Shown here in pieces: positions 27,786-37,302 of a stretch of 64,000 nucleotides of DNA; position 1 is the first letter of the stretch, and each line of letters begins with the position of its first letter. This stretch comes from Corynebacterium lizhenjunii (GTDB lineage Bacteria; Actinomycetota; Actinomycetes; Mycobacteriales; Mycobacteriaceae). Location: the NCBI RefSeq assembly GCF_011038655.2, contig NZ_CP064954.1, positions 1,736,001 to 1,800,000 on the forward strand. Reading direction: 5' to 3'. A model generated the notes under the pieces. The model made no database searches, was not told the origin of the DNA, and saw nothing but the letters and a program-made list of their open reading frames with translations. The translations under genes were made by a program, and so were the position numbers.

Positions 27786-27813
27786 CCCACACACCTTAGT
27801 GCCCCGGATTCGT

Positions 27814-28230
27814 CTACGGCAATAAGTTTGGCTGCGCGTTGATGTCTACGAGCCCCAGCTGGTAGGCGCGATAAATGGCTGCAGCATCTTCTTGAGTCAG
27901 TAGTCCTTGCGCGATGGCCTCTTTGAGGACGGTGACTTCCGGCGGCTCGATGTCACTTTCTGGCGTGCCCTTTGGGATGTATTCCAGGGATAGGTGGTCT
28001 GCGTTGAGCCCTAGGGCTTCCAAGATGCGTCCCACATTAGCGTTGCCGTGGAGGTATTCCAGGGGGTCTTCTTCAGTGGTGTGGGCCATTTCCGCCACAG
28101 CTTGACCAACGGTGCGCGCGTTGACTGGTTGATGCCGGTCTGCCGTCAGCCACATGGCCACCGTGGATAACACCGCCAGCGCGGCCACTCCGGCTATCAC
28201 TGAGATGAACTTGGCCCGCAGTTTATTCAC
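27814..28230 (-). CDS. Hypothetical protein with one N-terminal membrane anchor
   Basis: A 138-residue protein starting with KLRAKFISVIAGVAALAVLSTVAMWL, a single hydrophobic segment after a basic start, then a polar extracytoplasmic part. The last 40 residues (VTVLKEAIAQGLLTQEDAAAIYRAYQLGLVDI) look like two helices resembling short oligomerisation repeats. The GTG at 28230 overlaps the last bases of the preceding gene (stop TAA at 28223-28225), so translation is coupled to it. I do not recognise a family. The pair precedes thrC on the same strand but is separated by a short gap. Confidence 0.6.
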   Translation of the reverse strand: MNKLRAKFISVIAGVAALAVLSTVAMWLTADRHQPVNARTVGQAVAEMAHTTEEDPLEYLHGNANVGRILEALGLNADHLSLEYIPKGTPESDIEPPEVTVLKEAIAQGLLTQEDAAAIYRAYQLGLVDINAQPNLLP

Positions 28231-28501
28231 GGTGGTTTCCCTTTGCTAGCAGGTCAACGACAGTGCGCAGCGCGCTCTCCCCTACCGGGCCCAGCTGCGG
28301 TTGGTTGTGGCTGGCCGGGGGCTGTTCCGGCTGCGTTTGCGTTGGTGTTGCGGTGGGGTTGGTGGCGGTAATTTCTAGGTGGTTATCGTGCAGGGTCACC
28401 GCGCTGTGCTTGCCGATACCCCCTGCCCGCGCCGCCGCCAGTAGCGCTTCCAGGTCTGCCACCGTGGCGTTGTTCAGGTCAAGGCGTAGGGACAAAGTCA
28501 T
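28223..28501 (-). CDS. Small hypothetical protein (92 residues)
   Basis: Starts at the ATG at 28501 after AGAGGAG. The first part, MTLSLRLDLNNATVADLEALLAAARAGGIGKHSAV, looks like a folded beta-alpha unit; the middle (about 50-70) is Thr/Pro/Gln-rich. A degenerate dispersed-motif copy (GGTATCGGCAAGCA) encodes GGIGKH. The coding end overlaps the next gene by 8 bases. No family recognised. A tandem array of 17-base units lies immediately upstream. Confidence 0.6.
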   Translation of the reverse strand: MTLSLRLDLNNATVADLEALLAAARAGGIGKHSAVTLHDNHLEITATNPTATPTQTQPEQPPASHNQPQLGPVGESALRTVVDLLAKGNHRE

Positions 28502-28531
28502 GGGGTCTCCTCTGGTGGATACGGTAAAACA

Positions 28532-28614
28532 TTGTGCAGCAAAACGTTGTGCAGCAAGGGCGCTTGTGCAGCAAGGGCGCTTGTGCAGCAAGGGCGCTTG
28601 TGCAGCAAGGGCAG
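28532..28614 (+). repeat. Tandem array of a 17-base unit
   Basis: Unit TTGTGCAGCAAGGGCGC repeated at 28547, 28564, 28581 and 28598 (last unit one base different), preceded by a shortened 15-base unit at 28532. It lies between glnE and the small hypothetical gene, upstream of the latter. Confidence 0.92.
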
Positions 28615-28736
28615 TTGTCGATGTCGTAGCACGCGGGTGCCTGGGTCTGGCGCCAGTCTAGCAGCGCGGAGATAACCGCGTTCCGGCTCGACGCTTCGCC
28701 GCAGGCATACGCTCCAGGCCACGGCTACGCTACTGG

Positions 28737-31700
28737 CTAGGGGTGTTCGAAGGATTCAGCTTCTCCCCAGAAGACCTCGTCAACCACCCGGCGGGCATGC
28801 CGGGTGACTTTAAGGTAGGCCTCCAGGAACTCTTGATTGTCCTCCGGCGCCCAACCCGCCGCCCCAGCAACTTGGGCCAATTGCGGGCCCGGCGTGGGTA
28901 GCTGGTCTACGCGCTTGCCGCGCACCAATACCAACGCATTGCGGGCATCGGTGGCGAAGCACCAGGCCTGACGCAGCGCCTCAACATCTGTAGCCGACAG
29001 CAATTGGTGTTGCTCTAAAGCCTCCAGGGTGCGCAGAGTTGAGGATTCATGGAGGTCCTCGCAGGTATGGGCGTGCATCATCGTGAGCAGCTGCACGGTC
29101 CACTCAATGTCACTGAGCGCTCCGCGACCGAGTTTGGTGTGGGTATTGCGGTCTGCTCCGCGGGGAAGACGCTCGTTATCAACTCGCGCCTTCATCCGTC
29201 GAATATCGCGAAGCGTGGCCTGGCTGGCTCCACCGGCCGGGTAGCGAAATTCCTCGATCATATCGAGAAATTCTTGCCCCACCTCGACATCGCCTGCGAC
29301 AAAGTCTGCTCGCAGCAGGGCTTGCTTTTCCCAGGACTCGCCCCATTGCCGGTAGTAGTGTTCATATGATGCCACGGTGCGCACCACCGGCCCCGATCGT
29401 CCCTCCGGCCGTAAGCCCAAGTCCACTTCCAGTGGCGGATCACCGGAAGGCTTGGACAAACGCCGACGCATTCCATCAGTAATCTCGATAGCCCACTTGA
29501 TGGCCTCGGACGTTTCGATACCCAACGCTGGCTCGGCGACTACCATCACATCGGCATCCGATCCAAAACCCAGTTCCATGCCTCCGAGTCTGCCCATCCC
29601 GATCACGGCGATGCGCGCCAGTGGTTGCGGGAACTCCGCGGCAGAACCGTTGATGGGACCGGCGCCACTGGCGGGCTCAGCACCGGCACGCACGGCGGCG
29701 TCGGCAAGCTCAGCATCGCGGCGTCGCGTTTGCCACCCGCGCACCTCCGCTCGCAAAGCCGCCTCCAGCACTGTATTCCACACGGTGGATAGCTGGAAAC
29801 AGACTTCTTCCACCGGCATCAGGCCCAGAAGATCCGCTGCGGCAATCCGAGCCAACTCCACCCGCCGTAGAGAGCGTGCCACCGCCACCGCCTTATCCGG
29901 ATCCGCATGGCGTTGCGTGGAGCGAATCAGCGCACTAGAGACCTGCTCCGCGGTGGTTTCTAGCAGCTTCGGCCCGGTGGCACCGTCGGAAAGCAACTTG
30001 ACCACTTCGGGTGCCGAAATTATAAGCTCTGCCGTATAGGGAGAAGTACCCAGAATCCGCATGAGCCGCTGGCCCACCACGCCTTCGTCGCGCAACATCC
30101 GCAGAAACCACGTGGCAGAAAACGCAGCCTCCGACAGGCGGCGATAATTCAACAGCCCGGCATCCGGGTCCGCAGTCGAAGCCAGCCACCCCATCAAGGT
30201 CGGCAACAAAATGGATTGGATCCGTGCCTTGCGCGTGGAGCCGCTAGCCAAAGAGGTCAGATGCTCATAGGCCCGGTCCGGGAAACGATAGCCAAGGGCT
30301 GCCAGCTGGAGCTTGGCGGCGTCGGCAGACAGCTTCAGTGTATCCGAATCCAGGTTGACCACAGAGTGCAGCAGAGGCCGGTAGAACAAGCGCGAATGCA
30401 GGTCCTGGACCATGACCCGCTGGGTTTTGAGCCGACGCTCCAGCATTTGCGCCGCCGAGTATTTCCCGTCGGAGAAGAACCCCGCCGTGCGCGCCAACCA
30501 CTTCCAGGCTCGTTCATCATCCTGCGCCGGAAGCACGTGCGTGCGCCGAAAACGCTCCAGCTGCAGCCGGTGCTCCAAAAGCCGCAAAAACTCATAAGCC
30601 TCTATCAGCTGCTGGCCATCTTCGCGGCCTACGTACCCTGCCCCAATCAACGCCTCCAAGGCCTCCACCGTGTTGAGCACCCGCAGCGACTCATCCGAAC
30701 GCCCATGCACCATCTGCAACAACTGGACCGCAAACTCCACGTCACGCAATCCCCCCACGCCCAGCTTCAGCTCGCGATGCTTTAACTCCGGCGCCACATT
30801 ATCCAACACCCGGCGCCGCATGGCCTGCACATCATCCACAAATGATTCTCGCTGCGAAGCCTCCCACACCAGCGGATTAATCGCATTCACATAGTCCTGC
30901 CCCAACGGCATATACCCCGTCAACGGTCGGGCTTTAAGCTGAGCTTGGAACTCCCAGGTTTCTGCCCAACGGCTGTAATAGCTAACGTGTGAGTCCAGCG
31001 TACGCACTAACGCCCCTGACTTCCCCTCCGGGCGCAAGTTTGCATCCACCTCAAAAAAGCACGCTGAACCCATGCGATTGAACTCCGCCGCCAGGCGCGT
31101 CAGACTTGCCTGCGCGTGTGAGCCTACGAAGACTACGTCCACATCACTGATGTAGTTGAGCTCTTGCGCCCCGCACTTGCCCATGGCTATGACAGCCAAC
31201 TGGCCATCTAGCGGCCGTCCCCCGAAGGTGGCACGTGCGGCAGCGGCTAAGGCTGCGGTGAGGGCGGCATCGGCAAGCGCGGTAGTCAGCCGGGTCACGC
31301 TGCGAAAACCCAGGTGCGGCTGCGGAGCAGTCTGCCCCTTGCGGGAGACGAACGTACCCGCCAAGTCATAGGCAGCCAGCCGCATCATCAACGTGCGGTA
31401 CGTCTTCTTCAACGCCGCCTGGTGCTGGCCCGGGCGCTCCTCCGGCACCGCCACATAGGTGCCCGGTCCTTCCAAACTTACCGATGCCGTGTCCGCCCTC
31501 TCTGGATCCTGGGCATACTCCGCAGGCTCCGCGCCCACCGCCGTCAACAACTCCCGGTAAAGCTCCTCCGGCTGCGGCAACGGCTTAGCCAGCTCCTTCC
31601 ACAATTGAGGGTTGGCTGCCAAGTGATCTCCCAGCGCCGAGGAACCACCCAACAGCGCCAGAGTGCGCACCCGCAGGTCCTCATCCTGGTCCATCGCCGC

Positions 31701-31889
31701 CACCAGCTCTGGGGCAGTAGCGTGAATGCGCATCAACGTATTCAATGCCGCGTCGCTATCGCCTACAGCGGCCAAGGTCCACAGCTGCGCGGAGGCTTCC
31801 GGGGTATTCCACCCCAACGCGTCCAAATCAGCAGCTGCGGTGGGACGGCTAAGCCCCAATGTCGCCGGGGAGGGAACGGATACACGCAC
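28737..31889 (-). CDS. glnE: Glutamine synthetase adenylyltransferase / deadenylylase
   Basis: A 1050-residue bifunctional enzyme that adds AMP to, and removes it from, GlnA Tyr405. Two nucleotidyltransferase domains are visible: an N-terminal one with the DxD in ELNYISDVDVVFVG (about residue 245) and a C-terminal one with GGMELGFGSDADVMVV (about 770). I chose the GTG at 31889, with AAAGG 8 bases upstream; the GTG at 31898 overlaps that site. It follows glnA2 with only about 10 bases between, so the two form an operon as in other corynebacteria. One-mismatch copies of the dispersed 14-mer lie at 29697 and 31266. Confidence 0.94.
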   Translation of the reverse strand: MRVSVPSPATLGLSRPTAAADLDALGWNTPEASAQLWTLAAVGDSDAALNTLMRIHATAPELVAAMDQDEDLRVRTLALLGGSSALGDHLAANPQLWKELAKPLPQPEELYRELLTAVGAEPAEYAQDPERADTASVSLEGPGTYVAVPEERPGQHQAALKKTYRTLMMRLAAYDLAGTFVSRKGQTAPQPHLGFRSVTRLTTALADAALTAALAAAARATFGGRPLDGQLAVIAMGKCGAQELNYISDVDVVFVGSHAQASLTRLAAEFNRMGSACFFEVDANLRPEGKSGALVRTLDSHVSYYSRWAETWEFQAQLKARPLTGYMPLGQDYVNAINPLVWEASQRESFVDDVQAMRRRVLDNVAPELKHRELKLGVGGLRDVEFAVQLLQMVHGRSDESLRVLNTVEALEALIGAGYVGREDGQQLIEAYEFLRLLEHRLQLERFRRTHVLPAQDDERAWKWLARTAGFFSDGKYSAAQMLERRLKTQRVMVQDLHSRLFYRPLLHSVVNLDSDTLKLSADAAKLQLAALGYRFPDRAYEHLTSLASGSTRKARIQSILLPTLMGWLASTADPDAGLLNYRRLSEAAFSATWFLRMLRDEGVVGQRLMRILGTSPYTAELIISAPEVVKLLSDGATGPKLLETTAEQVSSALIRSTQRHADPDKAVAVARSLRRVELARIAAADLLGLMPVEEVCFQLSTVWNTVLEAALRAEVRGWQTRRRDAELADAAVRAGAEPASGAGPINGSAAEFPQPLARIAVIGMGRLGGMELGFGSDADVMVVAEPALGIETSEAIKWAIEITDGMRRRLSKPSGDPPLEVDLGLRPEGRSGPVVRTVASYEHYYRQWGESWEKQALLRADFVAGDVEVGQEFLDMIEEFRYPAGGASQATLRDIRRMKARVDNERLPRGADRNTHTKLGRGALSDIEWTVQLLTMMHAHTCEDLHESSTLRTLEALEQHQLLSATDVEALRQAWCFATDARNALVLVRGKRVDQLPTPGPQLAQVAGAAGWAPEDNQEFLEAYLKVTRHARRVVDEVFWGEAESFEHP

Positions 31890-31900
31890 GGGAACCACCT

Positions 31901-33238
31901 TTAAAAGTCCAGGTTATTGCGCAGTTCTACTGCCGTAATCTGCTCTTGGTACTGGTGCCACTCATCCCACTTTGAGCGCAAGAAAAACTCGAAGACATGC
32001 TCGCCCAGGACCTCTGCCATGAACTCGGAGCGCTCAAAAATCCGCAACGCCTGGTCTAATGAGGACGGCAAATCTCGATAACCCATCGCACGGCGCTCCC
32101 GGCGAGTCAACTGCTGAACATCATCCTCGGCTGGATCACCTAACTCATAGCCTTCGCGGATACCTTTAAGACCCGCGGCCAAAATCGCCGAATACCCCAG
32201 GTACGGGTTCATCAGCGCATCGACAGAACGAATCTCCACCCGACGCGACTCTGGCTTGCTCAACCGATAGGTAGGCACGCGGACCAGAGCGGAACGGTTG
32301 GAAACTCCCCACGTGGCCGAGCCCGGGGCCTCATTGCCAAAAATTAGGCGCTTATAAGAGTTGGTCCACTGGTTGACCACGGCAGACATCTCATGTGAGT
32401 GCTCCAAAATTCCGGCGATAAACTGCTTGGCGGTAGCCGAAAGCGCGAACTCATCATCCGGATCGTGGAAAGCATTAACCTCCCCCTCAAACAGGGACAG
32501 ATGCGTATGCATACCATTCCCGGAGTATTCCTGGAAGGGCTTCGGCATAAACGTGGCCCGGATGCCCTGCTCTGTGGCTACCCGCTTAATTACAAAGCGG
32601 AAGGTCATAATGTGGTCCGCCATGGTTAACAAGTCCGCGTGCCGCAGGTCAATTTCCTGTTGCCCCGGGGCTGTTTCATGGTGACTCATCTCTGTAGCAA
32701 TGCCCATCTCCTCCAGTGCCAACATCGCGTAGGAGCGGAAGCGCGGAGCGGTGTTTTGCGAGGCCTGGTCGAAGTAGCCGCCGTTATCCGTTGGCTTGAG
32801 CTTTCCAGAATCCTTAATTTCTTTGACCAGGAAGAACTCAATTTCAGGTGAGGCCTTTACCGTAAACCCATCCGCCGCAGCCTCTGCCACCTGGCGGCGC
32901 AGAATCTGACGGGGGTCCACCAGGGAGGCTTGCCCGTCCGGCTGGACGATGTCGCAAAACATGCGGGCAGACTGTAGCTGCGGATCATCCTTGTCAAAGG
33001 GCAAAATCTGGAAAGTAGACGGGTCCGGCAAAGCGATGGTGTCGGACTCGGAGATACGGGTGAGCCCCTCAACCGAGGAACCGTCAAACCCCACCCCCTC
33101 TTCGAACGCGGATTCCAGCTCCGAAGGGCTGATAACCACCGATTTCAGAGCACCTAAAATGTCCGTGAACCACAGTCGGATGAAATGGATGTCGCGCTCT
33201 TCAACCGTGCGCAGGACGAATTCGTGTTGGCTATTCAT
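31901..33238 (-). CDS. glnA2: Second glutamine synthetase (GlnA2 type)
   Basis: A 445-residue type I glutamine synthetase homologue. Core motifs are present: FTDILGALKSV at the beta-grasp, FDGSSVEGL, and YSGNGMHTHLSLFEG in the ATP site. Where GlnA has the adenylylation Tyr in KDLYELPP, this protein reads VQQLTRRERRAMG, so it cannot be controlled the same way. ATG at 33238 follows TGGAGG. First gene of a two-gene operon with glnE. In C. glutamicum the equivalent gene is dispensable and contributes little activity; relatives in other actinobacteria act on polyamines or ethanolamine, so true substrate use is open. Confidence 0.92.
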   Translation of the reverse strand: MNSQHEFVLRTVEERDIHFIRLWFTDILGALKSVVISPSELESAFEEGVGFDGSSVEGLTRISESDTIALPDPSTFQILPFDKDDPQLQSARMFCDIVQPDGQASLVDPRQILRRQVAEAAADGFTVKASPEIEFFLVKEIKDSGKLKPTDNGGYFDQASQNTAPRFRSYAMLALEEMGIATEMSHHETAPGQQEIDLRHADLLTMADHIMTFRFVIKRVATEQGIRATFMPKPFQEYSGNGMHTHLSLFEGEVNAFHDPDDEFALSATAKQFIAGILEHSHEMSAVVNQWTNSYKRLIFGNEAPGSATWGVSNRSALVRVPTYRLSKPESRRVEIRSVDALMNPYLGYSAILAAGLKGIREGYELGDPAEDDVQQLTRRERRAMGYRDLPSSLDQALRIFERSEFMAEVLGEHVFEFFLRSKWDEWHQYQEQITAVELRNNLDF

Positions 33239-33452
33239 GCCTCCATACTGTACTCCAGGTCAAGGACACAGATCAGAAGCCCTCATTTTGCGCACTACAG
33301 TAGACAGCCAAGCCGCGGGCGTTTGCGCAGGATGGATCGGGATCGCGGGGGTAAGTGACGGGGGCAAGGGCTTGAACGGCTGCCCCAAGCCTGTGCCATG
33401 CTGGGGACACAAATTTTCGAACCCTCTGGATGCTTAAGGAAGGATTTATCCC

Positions 33453-34631
33453 ATGTCCCACTCACGCCGCCGCATGTCTGACTTTGTCGACACTTCAACT
33501 GTCACCTGGAACCATTTAGCCCATCTGGTAGGAGCTGCTGCTATCGCGGGCTGGCTGCCCGATGACATTCGGCATATCTTGGGCCCGCGCTGTGAGGCCC
33601 TGCTCCACCGCGCCGCCTCGCTCATTCCCTCTTCCCTTCCACCCGGGCCAGTGCGCACCGCATGGTTACAGGTATCGCCGCCTGCCGATCCATCGTTGCC
33701 GCGGGAGGAGCTGACGAGTTGGTTGGACCAGTTGGGCCGTTGCGGACGCTTTGCCGATGCCCCGATAGTCTCACCTGCTGATGTCTCCGCCGCAACGGGG
33801 GCATCGGGACACCGGGGCAGCGGACGCGACAGTGACCCGCAGGATAAAATTCGCCGGAAGGTCGAAGCCTTGCTGCGCAAGGCGGAGTCCACAGAATATG
33901 AGGAAGAAGCCCAGGCTTTGGTTGCCCGTGCGCAGGCCCTCCAACAAGCCCACCGCCTACACGTGGCGGGTAGCGAGGCTCACCTGAGCGCGGAAGAGCT
34001 GGGCAAGCGCATTATCTCCCAACGGGCTTACGTGCACGGGCCATACATTAACCACAAGTGCGTCCTTCTCAGCGCCATCGCTAACGCCAATGGTGTCTGC
34101 GCTCTGCTGATGGACCCCCGCGGCATCGTGGTGCTCATTGGCACTCCGGAGGACACCGCGCATGTGGCGGATCTATTTGCCAGCCTTTCGCGGCAGTGCG
34201 AATACTTCTTGGAATACTCTCCTGGCGCGCGCCAGGCCAAGCAACAGCGCCGCACCGCGCCGTATCGGCGCAGTTTCCGGTTATCCTTCGCACAACGGAT
34301 TGCGCAGCTGCTCCAAGAAGCCAATACCACCGCCGCCGAGGACGACACTGTAGGCGGCACTGCAGCTGCTAGCGATTCTGCTGCCGTCTCCACCGCACAA
34401 CCTGCCACCGGAGCCGCGATAAACTCACCGTCTTCCGCCGTGGAACTACTCAATCGCCGGGCGGAAGCGGCAGAGCTAGTCACGGACCAGATTTTCCCGG
34501 GTCGGCGCAATATGCAAATGAGTAGCACAGACGCACACGGGTACGCCGACGGCGCCAAGGCTGCTGAGCGTTCCCACCTGCGCGGTGATTCCGCTGGCGT
34601 GGAAACCGGCCGGCGGGCGCTTACTGCATAG
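33453..34631 (+). CDS. DUF2786 domain protein
   Basis: A 392-residue protein of unknown function. The DUF2786 segment is clear near residues 130-170 (KIRRKVEALLRKAESTEYEEEAQALVARAQALQ), a helical region seen in phage and actinobacterial proteins, often with a zinc-dependent nuclease- or protease-like follow-on. The rest has mixed alpha/beta character with an Ala/Ser/Thr-rich insert at about 292-330. No HExxH or other metal motif is seen. ATG at 33453 has GGAAGGA upstream. It diverges from glnA2 and is followed by the CYTH gene. A cluster of Cys is lacking, so a zinc site is unlikely. Confidence 0.78.
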   Translation: MSHSRRRMSDFVDTSTVTWNHLAHLVGAAAIAGWLPDDIRHILGPRCEALLHRAASLIPSSLPPGPVRTAWLQVSPPADPSLPREELTSWLDQLGRCGRFADAPIVSPADVSAATGASGHRGSGRDSDPQDKIRRKVEALLRKAESTEYEEEAQALVARAQALQQAHRLHVAGSEAHLSAEELGKRIISQRAYVHGPYINHKCVLLSAIANANGVCALLMDPRGIVVLIGTPEDTAHVADLFASLSRQCEYFLEYSPGARQAKQQRRTAPYRRSFRLSFAQRIAQLLQEANTTAAEDDTVGGTAAASDSAAVSTAQPATGAAINSPSSAVELLNRRAEAAELVTDQIFPGRRNMQMSSTDAHGYADGAKAAERSHLRGDSAGVETGRRALTA

Positions 34632-34767
34632 TAGTTCCCGCGCAGGATGCCGTCGCTTCCTGCACAGGATGACGTCGCTTCCCGCATTGCAGTGTCCGCA
34701 GAGGATGCCGGACAGCTACCGCATAGGCCATCTTGCGCGACCGCGCCAGCCATGACAGGCTTTCGAC

Positions 34768-35460
34768 ATGACCACCAGCTCTCTGGAAATCGAAATGAAG
34801 TTCTCTGTTGGTTCCACCGCAGACGTGCCCTCGCTATGCGGCGTAACCCCAGCGCTGTCCGCGGTGTTGGGCGAGCAGCACCATAGTCTGCGTGCCCTCT
34901 ACTTTGACACCCCGGATCTGCGTCTTACCCGAGCAAAGGTCACTCTGCGCCGACGCACCGGCGGCGGGGACGCTGGTTGGCACATCAAATTACCGGCCAC
35001 TACCGGACGTCAGGAGATCCATGCGCCTTTAGAAGACCACAACCAGCACAACAACCAGCCCGCTGTGCCTTCCCCCGGCACGGCAGGCAGCGCTACCGAG
35101 GTGCCCACTGAATTGTTGCAGCACGTTAGGCACCTAGTTGGCTCTCAGCGGCTCATTCCCATTGCCCAAGTAGACAATGAGCGCACCGAGATCACCTACG
35201 GGGACTCCTCCGGGGCGCCCACTGTGTTTCTGTGTGATGACCATGTCTGCGCGCGGTCTCTGCTCAGCGAGAACAACACGCGCCAGTGGCGCGAGTGGGA
35301 ACTTGAGCTGGCAGCCGGGGTGGAGAAGCGACACGCAGACACCGACGCGATCATGCAGGAATGTGCCGCACGACTACGCGCCGCAGGGGCCACACCGGCA
35401 GATTCCCCGTCAAAGCTGGTAACCGCGCTGGGTTCGGATCATCCATCGGCTCACCGCTAG
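34768..35460 (+). CDS. CYTH domain protein (triphosphatase type)
   Basis: A 230-residue CYTH-superfamily protein; such proteins bind triphosphate-containing substrates inside an eight-strand tunnel. The signature ExExK is present at the start (SLEIEMKF), and the alternating basic residues of the tunnel follow (TRAKVTLRRRTGG, HIKLPA). ALYFDTPDLRL fits the family. No CHAD domain is fused. The likely activity is hydrolysis of inorganic triphosphate, though adenylate-cyclase-like use cannot be excluded. ATG at 34768; no strong ribosome site. The gap before it contains two copies of CAGGATG-CGTCGCTTCC-like sequence. Confidence 0.85.
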   Translation: MTTSSLEIEMKFSVGSTADVPSLCGVTPALSAVLGEQHHSLRALYFDTPDLRLTRAKVTLRRRTGGGDAGWHIKLPATTGRQEIHAPLEDHNQHNNQPAVPSPGTAGSATEVPTELLQHVRHLVGSQRLIPIAQVDNERTEITYGDSSGAPTVFLCDDHVCARSLLSENNTRQWREWELELAAGVEKRHADTDAIMQECAARLRAAGATPADSPSKLVTALGSDHPSAHR

Positions 35461-35484
35461 GGTCTTCACACAAACCGAGACGGC

Positions 35485-35691
35485 CTACTTGTCCCAAGAA
35501 GCAGGCTGGCCCCAGTCGTCCTCATCTTCTTCATCAGCAGCCGCGTTGCGTTCTGCAGCAGTGGCCAGGGCATTTTGGGCTTCTTCCCGGGTGGCATAAG
35601 GACCCATTCGGTTCGCCCAGCTTGATTCTGGCCCCTGGGTCACCTCCCCGGTAGTGGGATTGAAATACCAGTCTTTGTCCTCTTGAGCCAC
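35485..35691 (-). CDS. Small conserved protein with an aromatic repeat-like motif
   Basis: A 68-residue acidic protein conserved in actinobacteria, sometimes annotated as SPOR-like. It begins with DKDWYFNPTTGEVTQGPESSW, then RMGPYATREEAQNALATAAERN, and ends in an acidic tail. The GPYATREEAQ part resembles the helix and turn of SPOR modules, but the protein is too short for a full domain. GTG at 35691 follows AAAGGA. It is convergent with the CYTH gene with 24 bases between stops. I can give no function. Confidence 0.75.
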   Translation of the reverse strand: MAQEDKDWYFNPTTGEVTQGPESSWANRMGPYATREEAQNALATAAERNAAADEEDEDDWGQPASWDK

Positions 35692-35934
35692 GGTTAAGCG
35701 TCCTTTCTACTCTCGGGTCTAGCCAATGGATTCCAGGCTACCGCGAAGTGGGAGGCGGGGGCGCGCTAGACTATTTCACGTTATTCTTTGCGGTCGGCTT
35801 TTAACAGTACGGCCGCGGCCCCACCGGTGGTGTGAGGCCGGAAGCACTGCATCGGGCGCACTGCGCCGGTAGCTGTGCGCCGCCGATACGCCGCTGGGGT
35901 CTCTGCCACTTGCAATCAGGAATCGGGAGAACTC

Positions 35935-37194
35935 ATGGCCTTGTGGACGTCACCGACCACCCCTTTGACGCAGCGCGTGCAGGAGGTCCACCAACAAGCC
36001 TTCGGGGTCCCGGACCAGTGCGTGGCCACTGCACCGGCTACCTGGATGGTAATTGGGGAACACATTGATCACTTCGGCGGCATCGTCATAGCAGGGCTAG
36101 CGGACTTGGAAGCCGCAGCGGCTATCTCCCCCCGCACGGATGGAGTGGTGGCGGTTCACATTGTGGAGCCACACGGCACCGCCATTGCCCAAGTTTCGCT
36201 CGACGAACTCGCCCAGCGGGCAGCTGCCCAGCAACCCACGGTGGACGAGGAAGGCCAGCCGGTGATCCCACCGGCACCGGATGGGGATATACGCATCCGT
36301 GTGGCAGGCATGGTGTGGATGTTGATCAACCGCCAGCTGCTCTCACGCGAAACAGCGGGAATGAATATCGCGGTGGTCTCCGACATTCCGGCCCATGCTG
36401 GCCTGGGCGCCCACAGTGCCATCGACGTTGCGGTGGCGCTAGCGCTGGTGGGCCAGGCTGAAGACGCTCCCATGCGGGCGCGTTTGGCCGAGGTCTGCAG
36501 TCAAGCCGTGACAGTGTTTTCGCTCGTTCCCCCACTGCGAGCACGGCACACTGCGGCCTTGCGCGGTAGCGACGATGCCGTGGCGATTATCGACTATTCA
36601 GATAATTCTGTCACCCAGGCCCCGCACCCATTTGGCCGCGACATGGTGGGCTTTGCCCTTGCGGTGCCTGGGGAAGCCGATATCTCTTCGGCTGTGGCCA
36701 GCATTGTGCAGCGGCAGCGCTTTGTTCAGGATGCCTGTCACGCTTTTGGTACGGAATCATTGCGTGCGTTGCCGGATGCGTCCCAGCGCGTTCTGGACTG
36801 GTTGTCTGCGGTGCATGACGTCCACGGCCCGGAAGGCCGCCCCACTATCGGCGAGGCCTCCGATTGGCTGCGTTTTTACGAAGAAGAGACCCAGCGGGCG
36901 GCCACCATGGCACGGGTTTTGCGGTCGCGGCGCGGCGCCGCGTTGTTCCAGGCGCTTCAGGAGTCGCAGCGGGACGTGGAATTGGTCTATGGCATGGATG
37001 CGGCGGCCCAGTTGGCAGAGTTGGCCCGCTTGCGTGGCGTTGCCGGCGTGCGGGCGGCGGCCGCGGGTACGGCGCACGCAGTCATCGCCTACGTACCGGC
37101 TGCTCAGGCTGAGTCTTTTGCCGCCGATACCGCCGCCGATGGCCTCGATGTCATCCCCCTGCGCCCCGGCACCATCGCGGAGGCCTCAAACTAA
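35935..37194 (+). CDS. GHMP kinase family protein, galactokinase-like
   Basis: A 419-residue protein resembling galactokinases. The N-terminal signature region reads WMVIGEHIDHFGGIVI, close to the galactokinase IGEHTDYNGG, and DIPAHAGLGAHSAIDVAVALAL near residue 150 is the ATP-binding GLGSS-type motif in altered form (GLGAHSA). The conserved Arg before the first signature (GRVN in galactokinase) is not seen; the stretch reads APATWM. No other Leloir genes (galT, galE) are nearby, so galactose may not be the substrate. ATG at 35935 follows GGGAGA. Upstream frame to 35875 is not family-like. RNase P RNA follows on the other strand. Confidence 0.72.
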   Translation: MALWTSPTTPLTQRVQEVHQQAFGVPDQCVATAPATWMVIGEHIDHFGGIVIAGLADLEAAAAISPRTDGVVAVHIVEPHGTAIAQVSLDELAQRAAAQQPTVDEEGQPVIPPAPDGDIRIRVAGMVWMLINRQLLSRETAGMNIAVVSDIPAHAGLGAHSAIDVAVALALVGQAEDAPMRARLAEVCSQAVTVFSLVPPLRARHTAALRGSDDAVAIIDYSDNSVTQAPHPFGRDMVGFALAVPGEADISSAVASIVQRQRFVQDACHAFGTESLRALPDASQRVLDWLSAVHDVHGPEGRPTIGEASDWLRFYEEETQRAATMARVLRSRRGAALFQALQESQRDVELVYGMDAAAQLAELARLRGVAGVRAAAAGTAHAVIAYVPAAQAESFAADTAADGLDVIPLRPGTIAEASN

Positions 37195-37302
37195 GGCCAG
37201 GCTCGGGCACTACCACGGCTGAATTACAACTGCACTATGGCACGCGACCGCTGAACTACGGCTGGCGCTGAACTGCGGCTGTACTAAAGCCATAGGGCGA
37301 AA

